Made by a program: the position numbers and the translations under genes
In this document: positions 7,111-13,161 of the stretch, piece after piece
How positions within the stretch are numbered: position 1 is the stretch's first letter
Layout of the letters: the number at the start of each line of letters is the position of its first letter
Notes under the pieces: generated by a model
Told to the model about the DNA's origin: nothing
What the model saw: only the letters and a program-made list of their open reading frames with translations
Database searches by the model: none
From: Erythrobacter sp.
GTDB taxonomy: Bacteria > Pseudomonadota > Alphaproteobacteria > Sphingomonadales > Sphingomonadaceae
Length of the DNA stretch: 15,262 bases
Assembly: GCA_002695185.1 (NCBI GenBank)
Contig: NZOF01000064.1
Coordinates: forward strand, 1 to 15,262
Direction of reading: 5' to 3'

Positions 7111-7125
7111 GAAAGGAGGTGATCC
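7111..7125 (+). promoter_or_regulatory. Fifteen-base perfect complement of the 16S rRNA 3' end (extended Shine-Dalgarno)
   Basis: GAAAGGAGGTGATCC is the exact complement of the conserved 3' tail of bacterial 16S rRNA (GGATCACCTCCTTTC), much longer than the usual 4-6 base Shine-Dalgarno. It lies 12 bases after the stop of the 365-aa gene and before two hairpins. A TTG six bases after AGGAGG opens a frame to 7240, but that frame runs through the terminator and looks non-coding. A seven-codon frame starting at ATG 7099 (TGATG overlap) ends AGG AGG TGA inside this site. The sequence is certain; its role is unknown. Confidence 0.6.
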
Positions 7126-7137
7126 TTGTCTCGGTGG

Positions 7138-7157
7138 GAGGCGCTGCTTGGCGCCTC
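7138..7157 (+). other. Small perfect hairpin in the 3' untranslated region
   Basis: GAGGCGC (7138-7144) pairs with GCGCCTC (7151-7157) around a six-base loop. No T-run follows, so it is not an intrinsic terminator by itself. It sits between the anti-16S-like site and the main terminator, and could stabilise the 3' end of the upstream message or belong to a short structured RNA. Confidence 0.5.
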
Positions 7158-7178
7158 TCATTGCTTCAGGATCAAAAG

Positions 7179-7209
7179 AAAAGGGGAGAGCGCGAGCTCT
7201 CCCCTTTTT
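7179..7209. terminator. Bidirectional intrinsic terminator
   Basis: AAAAGGGGAGAGC (7179-7191) and GCTCTCCCCTTTT (7196-7208) form a perfect 13-bp stem closed by a GCGA tetraloop, a stable GNRA type. T-runs follow on both strands. It lies between two convergent genes, ending the 365-aa gene on the plus strand and the DUF805 gene on the minus strand. Confidence 0.92.
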
Positions 7210-7219
7210 CATTGGTTGG

Positions 7220-7615
7220 TTATTCGTTGTACGCGATTTTAGGCTCGCGTGGGTTTGGACCATATTGATTTGGTCCGGGGTCTGGCTTCGAAAAAAGAAG
7301 CCAGAGGCTGATGATCAAGGCAGGGATGAGCATTAAAGCTCCAAGAGCGTTTGTGCTTTCAAATTCGCGAAGCGCGCCTCCTATAAAAGCTAAAGCCAGG
7401 CCAATAACGGGAGCTGTCATCCCGTGTCCAATGTCATGGGCCCGCTGGATGCCGATCATGGCCAGCGGCCAAAGCAAGGCCAGCGACAGTAGGATGATAA
7501 GCAGATTCTCAGTGACCTGGGCCACTGACATTAAAACATTCAGGATGAAGCCGGCAGCAAAATAGTGCGTGCGGCGCAGGCGCCCATGCGGCGCAAAATA
7601 TGATGAGATATCCAT
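7220..7615 (-). CDS. DUF805-type inner-membrane protein
   Basis: ATG 7615 is preferred because AAAGGGGA lies seven bases upstream. The in-frame ATG at 7654 has no ribosome binding site and would add 13 residues. The 131-aa product has the DUF805 layout: an N-terminal GRLRRTHYF motif (11-19), hydrophobic helices at about 18-33, 36-56 and 69-80, the RAHDIGHG motif (58-65) between helices 2 and 3, and a helix at about 90-107. The ending PDPGPNQYGPNP (111-122) is typical of the family. DUF805 proteins are small integral membrane proteins of unknown function. The gene diverges from the 433-aa zinc-ribbon gene across a shared operator-like inverted repeat, and converges on the 365-aa gene at the terminator. 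Base composition sampled by eye is near 50% GC, lower than the topB operon. Confidence 0.9.
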   Translation of the reverse strand: MDISSYFAPHGRLRRTHYFAAGFILNVLMSVAQVTENLLIILLSLALLWPLAMIGIQRAHDIGHGMTAPVIGLALAFIGGALREFESTNALGALMLIPALIISLWLLFSKPDPGPNQYGPNPREPKIAYNE

Positions 7616-7659
7616 GTTCGGTCCCCTTTGCTGGCCATTTGGTGGCATCGACATGCTAA

Positions 7660-7689
7660 TTGTTTGCTAAATGAGCGGCTGAATTATAG
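7660..7689 (+). promoter_or_regulatory. Candidate promoter of the 433-aa gene
   Basis: TTGTTT (7660-7665) and TTATAG (7684-7689) lie 18 bp apart on the plus strand. Transcription would start about 7696, inside the inverted repeat at 7688-7724. The -10 overlaps a perfect TATAAT on the minus strand (7688-7683) that could serve the DUF805 gene, whose -35 would be CGACTA (7711-7706, weak). Overlapping -10 elements would make the two promoters mutually exclusive or jointly repressible. Confidence 0.35.
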
Positions 7690-7724
7690 CGCAGGCAAAG
7701 GGGCTTAGTCGGTTTGCCTGCGCT
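7688..7724. promoter_or_regulatory. Twelve-bp perfect inverted repeat between divergent genes (candidate operator)
   Basis: AGCGCAGGCAAA (7688-7699) and TTTGCCTGCGCT (7713-7724) are exact inverted copies around 13 bases. The element covers the -35 to -10 spacer of the DUF805 promoter candidate and the start site of the opposite one, 39 bp before the TTG start at 7764. No T-run follows on either side, which argues against a terminator. A dimeric regulator site is the simplest reading; a 5' mRNA hairpin is the alternative. Confidence 0.55.
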
Positions 7725-7763
7725 GCATCGATCGTGGGATCCGGAATACTGGGGGGATTTGCA

Positions 7764-9065
7764 TTGAGAATAGCAGGCGGAATAATCGCTATCATCGCTG
7801 GGCTTCTGGCGGTTGGCGCAGCAATCTTCACTTTGGGTATTGGAGGCCTAGGTTCAGCGCTTGAGGCTGAAGGAAGCGATACAATTCTCTACCTTGGATA
7901 TGGCGGGATATTCTTCTCGTTCGCCACGGTGGTGTTCGCTTCCATCGCGCTGGGTTTACGCGACAGGAGATGGCCGGGGTTCGCGCTTGTGGCCTGCGCA
8001 GTTCTTGGTGCAGTCCTCGGCGGAACATTCGTCGCCATTTTTATGGTCCTGACGTTTATCGGAGGTTTGCTGGCGGTGATCGGCACCGTTCCGCCGCGGA
8101 ATCAGGGTAGCGAGCGAACACTGCCGCGCCATGAGGAGTTTGGCGCAGGTGATTACGAAGGCGGGACTGAAGGTTCAGGGGGAGATGAGAAAGTCTGCCC
8201 GCAATGCGCCGAGACAGTGAAGAGTGCAGCCCAGATTTGCAGATTCTGCGGATATTCCTTCGCCGGCGGTGGTTCGCTTGACGGGCCCTCGCAATCTCGC
8301 ATGCGCAATGCGCTGCTGGCTGGCGGCGTGGCAGTAGCCGCTTTGGCGGTTGGCGGGGCGGTGGTTGCCGCATCGAATGGATTTGATCCCGCACAGGCAG
8401 ATGAAAACTTGATGGTGGGCGATCCAGCAAATGAAGCGATAGGAAGCGCACTCGAGGTTTCTGCGTCCGAATTGTATCAAGCGTATAGCGAGAACGAGCA
8501 AGCGGCGCAGATGCGCTATGGCAACAGGCCTTTGATCGTGTCCGGGCGGATAGAATCGATCGAACTGGATGCTGTCGATGAACCGATGGTGATATTGAGC
8601 GCCGGTGACACGTTCGAAACGGTCACTTTGCATTTCGGAAGCACCCATTCGTCAGAAACCGCAGCCCTCAAAAAGGCTCAGCTGTTTACCGCCCGCTGCA
8701 GCTCGATCGAAGAAATCATGGGCTTTCCGCAGCTCAGTGGGTGCGCGCCTTTCGCGGCCGGTGCTAAATCGCAAGGCACTAATGATGAGGCTTCTCTCAG
8801 AGACACAGATCTGGTCGATGGCGGCGATTATATCGATCCATCTGAAGACGATGTCGATGGCCAGCATTTTACCGATAAGGGCTTGGAACTTATCGGGGAA
8901 TGGGAGGCCGCTATGCAGGGTTGCGATTATGCAGCGGAATTGACACCTCAGATTGAAGCGGCGTGCGATAAACTGCCTTGGCTGACCAGGGAGATGGAGA
9001 AGGAAGGCATATGCGTTGTGCCTGTGCCAGATAGCGACGCGTCAATGATCGACTTTTGCATGTAA
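7764..9065 (+). CDS. Membrane protein with zinc ribbon and tRNA_anti-like (OB-fold) domain
   Basis: I chose TTG 7764, seven bases after a GGGGGG ribosome binding site. The earlier GTG at 7734 has none. The 433-aa product has hydrophobic helices at about 3-23, 41-64, 71-91 and 89-109. A Gly/Glu-rich linker leads to a zinc ribbon CPQCAETVKSAAQICRFC (Cys145, 148, 159, 162). A further membrane helix spans about 183-204. The segment from about 233 to 330 (ELYQAY, RPLIVSGRIESIEL, VTLHF, LFTARCSSIEE, GCAPF) has the pattern of the tRNA_anti-like OB fold (PF12869) found on surface or periplasmic proteins. The C-terminal 100 residues are acidic, with Cys388, 401, 417 and 432 that could form disulfides. 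I expect the zinc ribbon in the cytoplasm and the OB-like domain outside, but topology is not proven. The function is unknown. It shares a control region with the DUF805 gene and looks less GC-rich than the transfer genes. Confidence 0.8.
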   Translation: MRIAGGIIAIIAGLLAVGAAIFTLGIGGLGSALEAEGSDTILYLGYGGIFFSFATVVFASIALGLRDRRWPGFALVACAVLGAVLGGTFVAIFMVLTFIGGLLAVIGTVPPRNQGSERTLPRHEEFGAGDYEGGTEGSGGDEKVCPQCAETVKSAAQICRFCGYSFAGGGSLDGPSQSRMRNALLAGGVAVAALAVGGAVVAASNGFDPAQADENLMVGDPANEAIGSALEVSASELYQAYSENEQAAQMRYGNRPLIVSGRIESIELDAVDEPMVILSAGDTFETVTLHFGSTHSSETAALKKAQLFTARCSSIEEIMGFPQLSGCAPFAAGAKSQGTNDEASLRDTDLVDGGDYIDPSEDDVDGQHFTDKGLELIGEWEAAMQGCDYAAELTPQIEAACDKLPWLTREMEKEGICVVPVPDSDASMIDFCM

Positions 9066-9075
9066 GCATGGGACT

Positions 9076-9108
9076 GGTCCTGCGCTGCGGAAGTGGCAAC
9101 GCAGGACC
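9076..9108. terminator. Inverted repeat between convergent genes, probable terminator
   Basis: GGTCCTGCG (9076-9084) pairs perfectly with CGCAGGACC (9100-9108) around a 15-base loop. It starts 10 bases after the stop of the 433-aa gene and ends just beyond the stop of the 31-aa gene on the other strand, the position of a shared terminator. It lacks a clear T-run on either side, so termination efficiency is uncertain. Confidence 0.5.
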
Positions 9109-9113
9109 GCTCT

Positions 9114-9209
9114 CTATGAAATGATCCATCTGTAGATTTCATAGACGCCGATGCATTGCATGAGGAGAAGGACCGCGAACTCGATCCTCAGAAGCATGGT
9201 CTTGCTCAT
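9114..9209 (-). CDS. 31-aa hydrophobic peptide, translationally coupled
   Basis: The ATG at 9209 overlaps the TGA of the 99-aa gene (ATGA), the classic arrangement for translational coupling. The peptide starts MSKTMLLRIEF, continues with a hydrophobic stretch (AVLLLMQCIGVY, about 12-23) and ends YRWIIS before TAG. That is enough for one membrane-spanning helix with basic flanks. I know no family for it. The overlap, the position as last gene of the run and the inverted repeat just after it support a real gene. Length alone would not. Confidence 0.5.
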   Translation of the reverse strand: MSKTMLLRIEFAVLLLMQCIGVYEIYRWIIS

Positions 9210-9505
9210 TGGTCGGTCTTTCGGTCCAAAGCGGCCTGAAGCGCGAGGGCGAGAGTAGCGCCAGCCGCCGGCTTTCGGTGGCTTTCGACATACATCTTCG
9301 AGACGTCGCGAAGGGCCTTCATGTTCTTGCGGTAGAGCTTCTTTTCCGCGGCGCGCTTCTCCTGTCGCTCCTTTTTGATCTTGGCTCGGCGTTCGGTGAT
9401 GTGACCACGGGTTACGCCAAGGCGAGATGGCGCCTTTCTGGAAAGCGGACCGCGCTTGCCTGTCTGAATGATGGTGCTGCCACCATGATATCCGCCCTTC
9501 CCCAT
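9206..9505 (-). CDS. Small very basic hypothetical protein (99 aa)
   Basis: The ATG at 9505 overlaps the TAA of the upstream membrane-protein gene by one base (TAATG), and its own TGA overlaps the next ATG. The product is about 30% Lys/Arg. It has a Gly-rich N-terminus (MGKGGYHGG) and then a long charged helix (ITERRAKIKKERQEKRAAEKK, about 36-56). A short Ala/Leu-rich helix (GATLALALQAAL, 82-93) is near the end. There is no signal peptide. The composition would suit a nucleic-acid-binding or membrane-surface protein, but I recognise no family. The coupling to genes on both sides is the main evidence that it is expressed. Confidence 0.7.
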   Translation of the reverse strand: MGKGGYHGGSTIIQTGKRGPLSRKAPSRLGVTRGHITERRAKIKKERQEKRAAEKKLYRKNMKALRDVSKMYVESHRKPAAGATLALALQAALDRKTDQ

Positions 9506-9846
9506 TATTGCTTCTTCGGGTGCAGGAAGCTTTCGCGCGCTTCTGTCATCTCGAGGAGGATGAGAAGGGCCGTGCCGATATTGAAGATAGCGTGCGTGTC
9601 GCGCTCCATGGCGATGATGAAGATCGGATTATTCTTGATGGCAGCGGCGGTGTAGATCCAGGCGAAGAAACCGGGCTTACGCTGAAAATGCCAGGCCGCC
9701 ACATAGGCGCAGTAAGCCGTCACGATCAGGCGAAGGAACTGGTAATAGCCATAAGGCATCTGTGTGAGGGCCAGCAGCAAGGCGCCGATCATTGCATAGC
9801 TGAGCCATATTGGTGGACGAGAAAGTTCGGGCATAGGCGTTCTCAT
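9505..9846 (-). CDS. DUF6804-like small integral membrane protein
   Basis: The 113-aa product has hydrophobic helices at about 13-29, 36-53, 61-79 and 86-100. Conserved-looking motifs are PYGYYQFLRL (31-40), FAWIYTAAAI (61-70) and NPIFIIAMERDTHAIFN (73-89). This is the pattern I associate with DUF6804 inner-membrane proteins of unknown function. The match is from memory and not certain. The start at 9846 has no good ribosome binding site; ATG 9834 (MPELSRPP) is the alternative. It follows the exported 183-aa gene by 56 bp, and its stop overlaps the next start. The 9847-9902 gap contains a 10-bp palindrome, AGACCGGTCT (9888-9897), of unknown meaning. Confidence 0.75.
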   Translation of the reverse strand: MRTPMPELSRPPIWLSYAMIGALLLALTQMPYGYYQFLRLIVTAYCAYVAAWHFQRKPGFFAWIYTAAAIKNNPIFIIAMERDTHAIFNIGTALLILLEMTEARESFLHPKKQ

Positions 9847-9902
9847 TTCAGCTTGATGGAAGCGTTTTGACTCGCTGATGACCTGACAGACCGGTCTAGC
9901 GA

Positions 9903-10454
9903 TTAGCGGGTCTTGGGGAGGTTCATATAGCAGGCGAAAAGGGCATCGAGAGCCTCTTCCTTTTTCCCTAGGTCGATCGTCGAAACCACCGCAGGGCCAG
10001 CTGTGATTGTAAGAATGTCGGATACCAAGATGGCATCGAGGAAGCGTACATTATGCTCAGTTTTCAGGTGATAGACTGCTCGGAGCTGTCCGGTGTTTGT
10101 TTGGCTTATTTCGGTCCTGCCGACTAATGTTATGGGGCCAACATCAGGCAACGATTTTCGGTGAAAGCTGACCATGCCGAACCCATCGTATTCATCCCAA
10201 GTTTGGTCGATGCCATAGGCGAATAGGAGGATTTTATCGTTGTCCACGACGGTGATCGCGAGTTTAGCCTGCTCTTCGATCTGGCGGTCAGCCATGCAGT
10301 ATCCGTTGGAAAGATGGACCTCCCAACCATTGGCGTCATAGACCGTCAATGGCTCGACGGGCTGTGCCGCTGCAGTTGCTGGGGCTATCGACAGCATTGC
10401 AAAGGCGAAAAGAATGGCCTGCGCAAAATGCGTCGCGATTGGACGATATTTCAT
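9903..10454 (-). CDS. Exported hypothetical protein (183 aa)
   Basis: The N-terminus is a typical signal peptide: MKYRP, then a hydrophobic core (AQAILFAFAMLSIA, 11-24) and a probable signal peptidase I site after ATAAA (26-30). The mature part, about 150 residues, looks beta-rich (WEVHLSNGY, KILLFAYGI, LRAVYHL, DILTITAG) with Cys53 and Cys175, which could form a disulfide. I recognise no family. GGAG six bases upstream supports the ATG. It lies 94 bp after the helicase gene. That gap shows nothing else, so it may share its transcript with the helicase and the three small genes that follow. A periplasmic location is a firm inference; the role is unknown. Confidence 0.75.
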   Translation of the reverse strand: MKYRPIATHFAQAILFAFAMLSIAPATAAAQPVEPLTVYDANGWEVHLSNGYCMADRQIEEQAKLAITVVDNDKILLFAYGIDQTWDEYDGFGMVSFHRKSLPDVGPITLVGRTEISQTNTGQLRAVYHLKTEHNVRFLDAILVSDILTITAGPAVVSTIDLGKKEEALDALFACYMNLPKTR

Positions 10455-10548
10455 ATGATGCTCCGACGGCTATTTGATGCCGCTTTAGCTGGTGGACGTA
10501 AACAAATGGAACATCTCGAGTATCTTGCCGATACAGGCGCCTCAGCGA

Positions 10549-12558
10549 TTATCCATCGATGATGTTTGCTTCGGTCAGGAACCGGGATGGACGGCGCTGC
10601 CGGCCGTCGCGGCCCGAATAGGAGACGACGAGCAGCTTGCGCGCGCGTGTAATCGCCACATAGGCCAGCCGCCGTTCTTCAGCGATATCCTGGGGGCTGC
10701 GCCGCTGCGAACTCGGGAACTCGCCCTCTTCCCATCCGGGCAGAGCTACAAGATCGAATTCGAGGCCTTTGGCGCTATGCATCGTGGCGATGTTGATGCC
10801 CTCCTGGCCAGCGTTGAGATCGAGCTGGGTCAGTGAGCTGAGCGTCTTCTTCAGCCCAATCTGACTCACCATTTCATCGGCGAGACGAAGAAAAGCCGGG
10901 AGCTGATGATCCTCGGTCTTGGTCGAGGCTGCGACGACCTGACCGATGCCAAGATAGTCGGACAAGGCTGCGAAAGGTGCAGTCGGTGCGCTTTCGAGGA
11001 AGGTGCGGACCTCGAGGATCTTGTCCGCAAGGGCTGCAGAGCCCGACGTAGTCTTGCCGCGCTGGTGCATCTCGAGCAGCAGAGCAATGGGTCCGAATTT
11101 GGGTCCCTTCGGGTTCTTGTTTTGATGCCGCTGTAGGCGTGCGCTGTGATCGAAAAGCGCGGCTTCTGGCAGGTAGCGTTGCGGATAGGTCGCGATCTTC
11201 TCGTACATCAGCGGATTGTCGGCCGCGGTGACAAGCTGCATCCAACTCACGAGAGCCCTGATGGGTTCTGCGCTCAGCTGAATGGATTCGTGCAGGTTCA
11301 CCGGAACGTCATGGCTGGCAAAGAAGCTGGCAAACTCGTGGCACATCCGGTTGGACCGGCACAGGATGGCGACCCGCTCATAAGGAATGCCGAAGCGCTT
11401 GCAGCCCTCCAGCACATTTTCCAGAACTGCCGTTTTCTCGGCGGTCTCGTCGTGCTTCTGGAGAACGCGGACCATCGCGTCTGGATCGGTCGCGGTCCTG
11501 ATCGACTTGTTGAAGCGGTCAGCATTGTGCCGGATCAGCTTCGACGCGTGCGTAAAGATGGCGCGCGGGGTGCGGTAGTTGTCCCTGATGTGCAGGACAT
11601 GAGCCCCAGTCCATTCCTTCTCGAATTCGATGGTCGCGCGAACGTCCGAGCCGCGCCAGCCATAGATCGACTGGTCGTCGTCTGCGGCGGCATAGAAAGC
11701 CGCGGCGCCGTCGCCTTCGCCGGTGATTGCCTTCAGAAGGCGTAGCTGCGCGCGCGACAGATCCTGGTATTCGTCGACGAGCAAGTGGTCGAACATGGCG
11801 TGCCAGGTTTTGGCAATGGCCGGATCGTTCTCGATGAGGCGGGTCGGCATGTAGAGCATGTCGTTGAAATCGACCAGATCGTAGGCACTCTTGAAGGCCT
11901 CATACTGGGTGTAGATCTGTGCGTCTTCGAAAGAGACACCCCTCGCCCAGTCAGCAATTCCTGCATCCACGGCATCGACTGCCTCTTCAGGAGATTTGAC
12001 TGCGTCTTTTGCCTGTTCGATGAAATCGAGGATGCGCGCAACGGTCGCCTTGTGGTTCGGCGTTTCGGACATCGGGTGTCCGAATTCGTTCATCAGGCGC
12101 GACACGATGTCTTCCTGCTGCGCACGGTCGATGATCGTGTCGACCTTGAACAGGCCGAGCTCGCCTGCGTGCTCGCGAATGATGCGAAGGCCGATCGAAT
12201 GGGTCGTGCCGACCCAGAGATCGTCTTCGTCGACATAGATCGCCGGTGAAATCCGCTCGAGCAGCTCGTTGGCAGCTGCATTTGTGAAGGTGCACATGAG
12301 GAGGCGCGGCAATGGCGTGCCCTGCTGGGCGAGATGCAGATAGCGCGTGGTCATCACACGGGTTTTGCCGGTGCCTGCAGGCGCAAGCAGAAGTACGTTA
12401 TGAGCGGAGCTTGTCGCTGCAAGACGCTGCTCGTCACTCAGATCTGCTAGCATGGCTTCAACAGTGAGACGGTCGACAGACGATTGCGGAGCAGCGGCGC
12501 TGGGTTCGGCAACGATGGTGTCGTTGAAGCTCTCTTCTTCCTCGAAGTCGAATGGCAT
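10549..12558 (-). CDS. UvrD/PcrA-type superfamily 1A DNA helicase
   Basis: I chose ATG 12558, with AAGGAG six bases upstream. The longer in-frame start at 12657 falls inside a terminator hairpin. The 669-aa product has all SF1A motifs: Q motif LSDEQRLAAT (40-49), Walker A APAGTGKT (59-66), Ia TFTNAAANEL (90-99), Walker B VDEYQD (261-266), III DDDQSIYGWRG (293-303), IV NYRTP (327-331), V TMHSAKGLEFD (592-602) and VI EERRLAYVAITRAR (627-640). It should be an ATP-driven 3'-5' translocase/helicase, unwinding DNA or clearing bound protein. An acidic N-terminal 30 residues precede the core. It is probably a plasmid-borne paralogue and not chromosomal UvrD, since it sits among transfer genes. A weak promoter candidate (TTGCCA 12642-12637, AACGAT 12619-12614) lies between the terminator and the gene. 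Confidence 0.95.
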   Translation of the reverse strand: MPFDFEEEESFNDTIVAEPSAAAPQSSVDRLTVEAMLADLSDEQRLAATSSAHNVLLLAPAGTGKTRVMTTRYLHLAQQGTPLPRLLMCTFTNAAANELLERISPAIYVDEDDLWVGTTHSIGLRIIREHAGELGLFKVDTIIDRAQQEDIVSRLMNEFGHPMSETPNHKATVARILDFIEQAKDAVKSPEEAVDAVDAGIADWARGVSFEDAQIYTQYEAFKSAYDLVDFNDMLYMPTRLIENDPAIAKTWHAMFDHLLVDEYQDLSRAQLRLLKAITGEGDGAAAFYAAADDDQSIYGWRGSDVRATIEFEKEWTGAHVLHIRDNYRTPRAIFTHASKLIRHNADRFNKSIRTATDPDAMVRVLQKHDETAEKTAVLENVLEGCKRFGIPYERVAILCRSNRMCHEFASFFASHDVPVNLHESIQLSAEPIRALVSWMQLVTAADNPLMYEKIATYPQRYLPEAALFDHSARLQRHQNKNPKGPKFGPIALLLEMHQRGKTTSGSAALADKILEVRTFLESAPTAPFAALSDYLGIGQVVAASTKTEDHQLPAFLRLADEMVSQIGLKKTLSSLTQLDLNAGQEGINIATMHSAKGLEFDLVALPGWEEGEFPSSQRRSPQDIAEERRLAYVAITRARKLLVVSYSGRDGRQRRPSRFLTEANIIDG

Positions 12559-12656
12559 GTTTTGCTCCTTGCTATGCAAATGCCGACGCAGAGGTTTTCC
12601 CTCCTTCATCATGATCGTTTCGAGTGCGCGAGAACGTGGCAATCGTCGCATAAGCA

Positions 12657-12684
12657 AAAGCCCGCGCTTTGCGGCGCGGGCTTT
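12657..12684 (-). terminator. Intrinsic terminator after the 126-aa gene
   Basis: AAAGCCCGCGC and GCGCGGGCTTT form a perfect 11-bp stem around a six-base loop (12668-12673). On the minus strand it is followed by TTTTG. It lies 30 bp after the stop of the 126-aa gene and about 100 bp before the helicase start, so it separates the coupling-protein transcript from the helicase transcript. It could also stop readthrough on the plus strand. Confidence 0.88.
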
Positions 12685-12713
12685 CCAATGGTCTTAAGTC
12701 GGCGCCGGGACGC

Positions 12714-13094
12714 CTAGCTGTTCAGTTTTGTGTATTCCACGCAAAGGCGGACGGCGATCCCGGTCGCTACGTCGTGATCGGCCTTGATGACCATCAACTT
12801 CCCGATCTTGCTGAACGGTTCATCTTCGGAAATGGGCTTTCTCTCCTCCATGATCGTAAGGCCATCGGCGATGAGGGCGATCAAGTCGTCCCTCATGGCG
12901 TTGGATTGTTCGTGGAGGCTGCGGGACAAGGGACATACTTTCTCTGGAATGTCTGGACCGTCGATCTCTATGAGCGCTTCGAGCAGGCCCGTCGCCTTTC
13001 GGCTGGTCTCTTGCCATTCTTCGATGGTTGCCGCCTGAACCGAGAATGGAGCGACCGCGATTGCTGCGGCCGCAGCTATGATCAGCAATTTCAT
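12714..13094 (-). CDS. Small exported hypothetical protein (126 aa)
   Basis: ATG 13094 is chosen because it begins a clear signal peptide (MKLLIIAAAAAIAVAPFS, cleavage likely after VQA at 19-21) and AAGGGA lies just upstream. A longer frame to 13364 only overlaps the coupling-protein gene. The mature region is about 105 residues, mostly helical (TIEEWQETSRKATGLLEALI, 23-42; SNAMRDDLIALIADGL, 64-79). Cys54 and Cys118 could pair. I recognise no family. It follows the TraG/VirD4 gene by 67 bp on the same strand and precedes a terminator, so it is probably the last gene of a transfer transcript. A periplasmic transfer accessory or an inhibitor are both possible; neither is shown. Confidence 0.75.
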   Translation of the reverse strand: MKLLIIAAAAAIAVAPFSVQAATIEEWQETSRKATGLLEALIEIDGPDIPEKVCPLSRSLHEQSNAMRDDLIALIADGLTIMEERKPISEDEPFSKIGKLMVIKADHDVATGIAVRLCVEYTKLNS

Positions 13095-13161
13095 GGGATC
13101 CCTTTTCGATAGAGATGCAATAGCCCGCCGGTTCCAAAGCTGCGCATCGTTGCCCCGACGA

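Noticed and set aside
7126..7242. TTG-started frame after the anti-16S-like site
   Set aside because: It is correctly spaced from AGGAGG, but it reads through the 13-bp terminator hairpin and into the opposite gene. The peptide has no coding character.
12559..12657. 33-residue N-terminal extension of the helicase
   Set aside because: The far start sits in the terminator hairpin and lacks a ribosome binding site. ATG 12558 has AAGGAG at ideal spacing.
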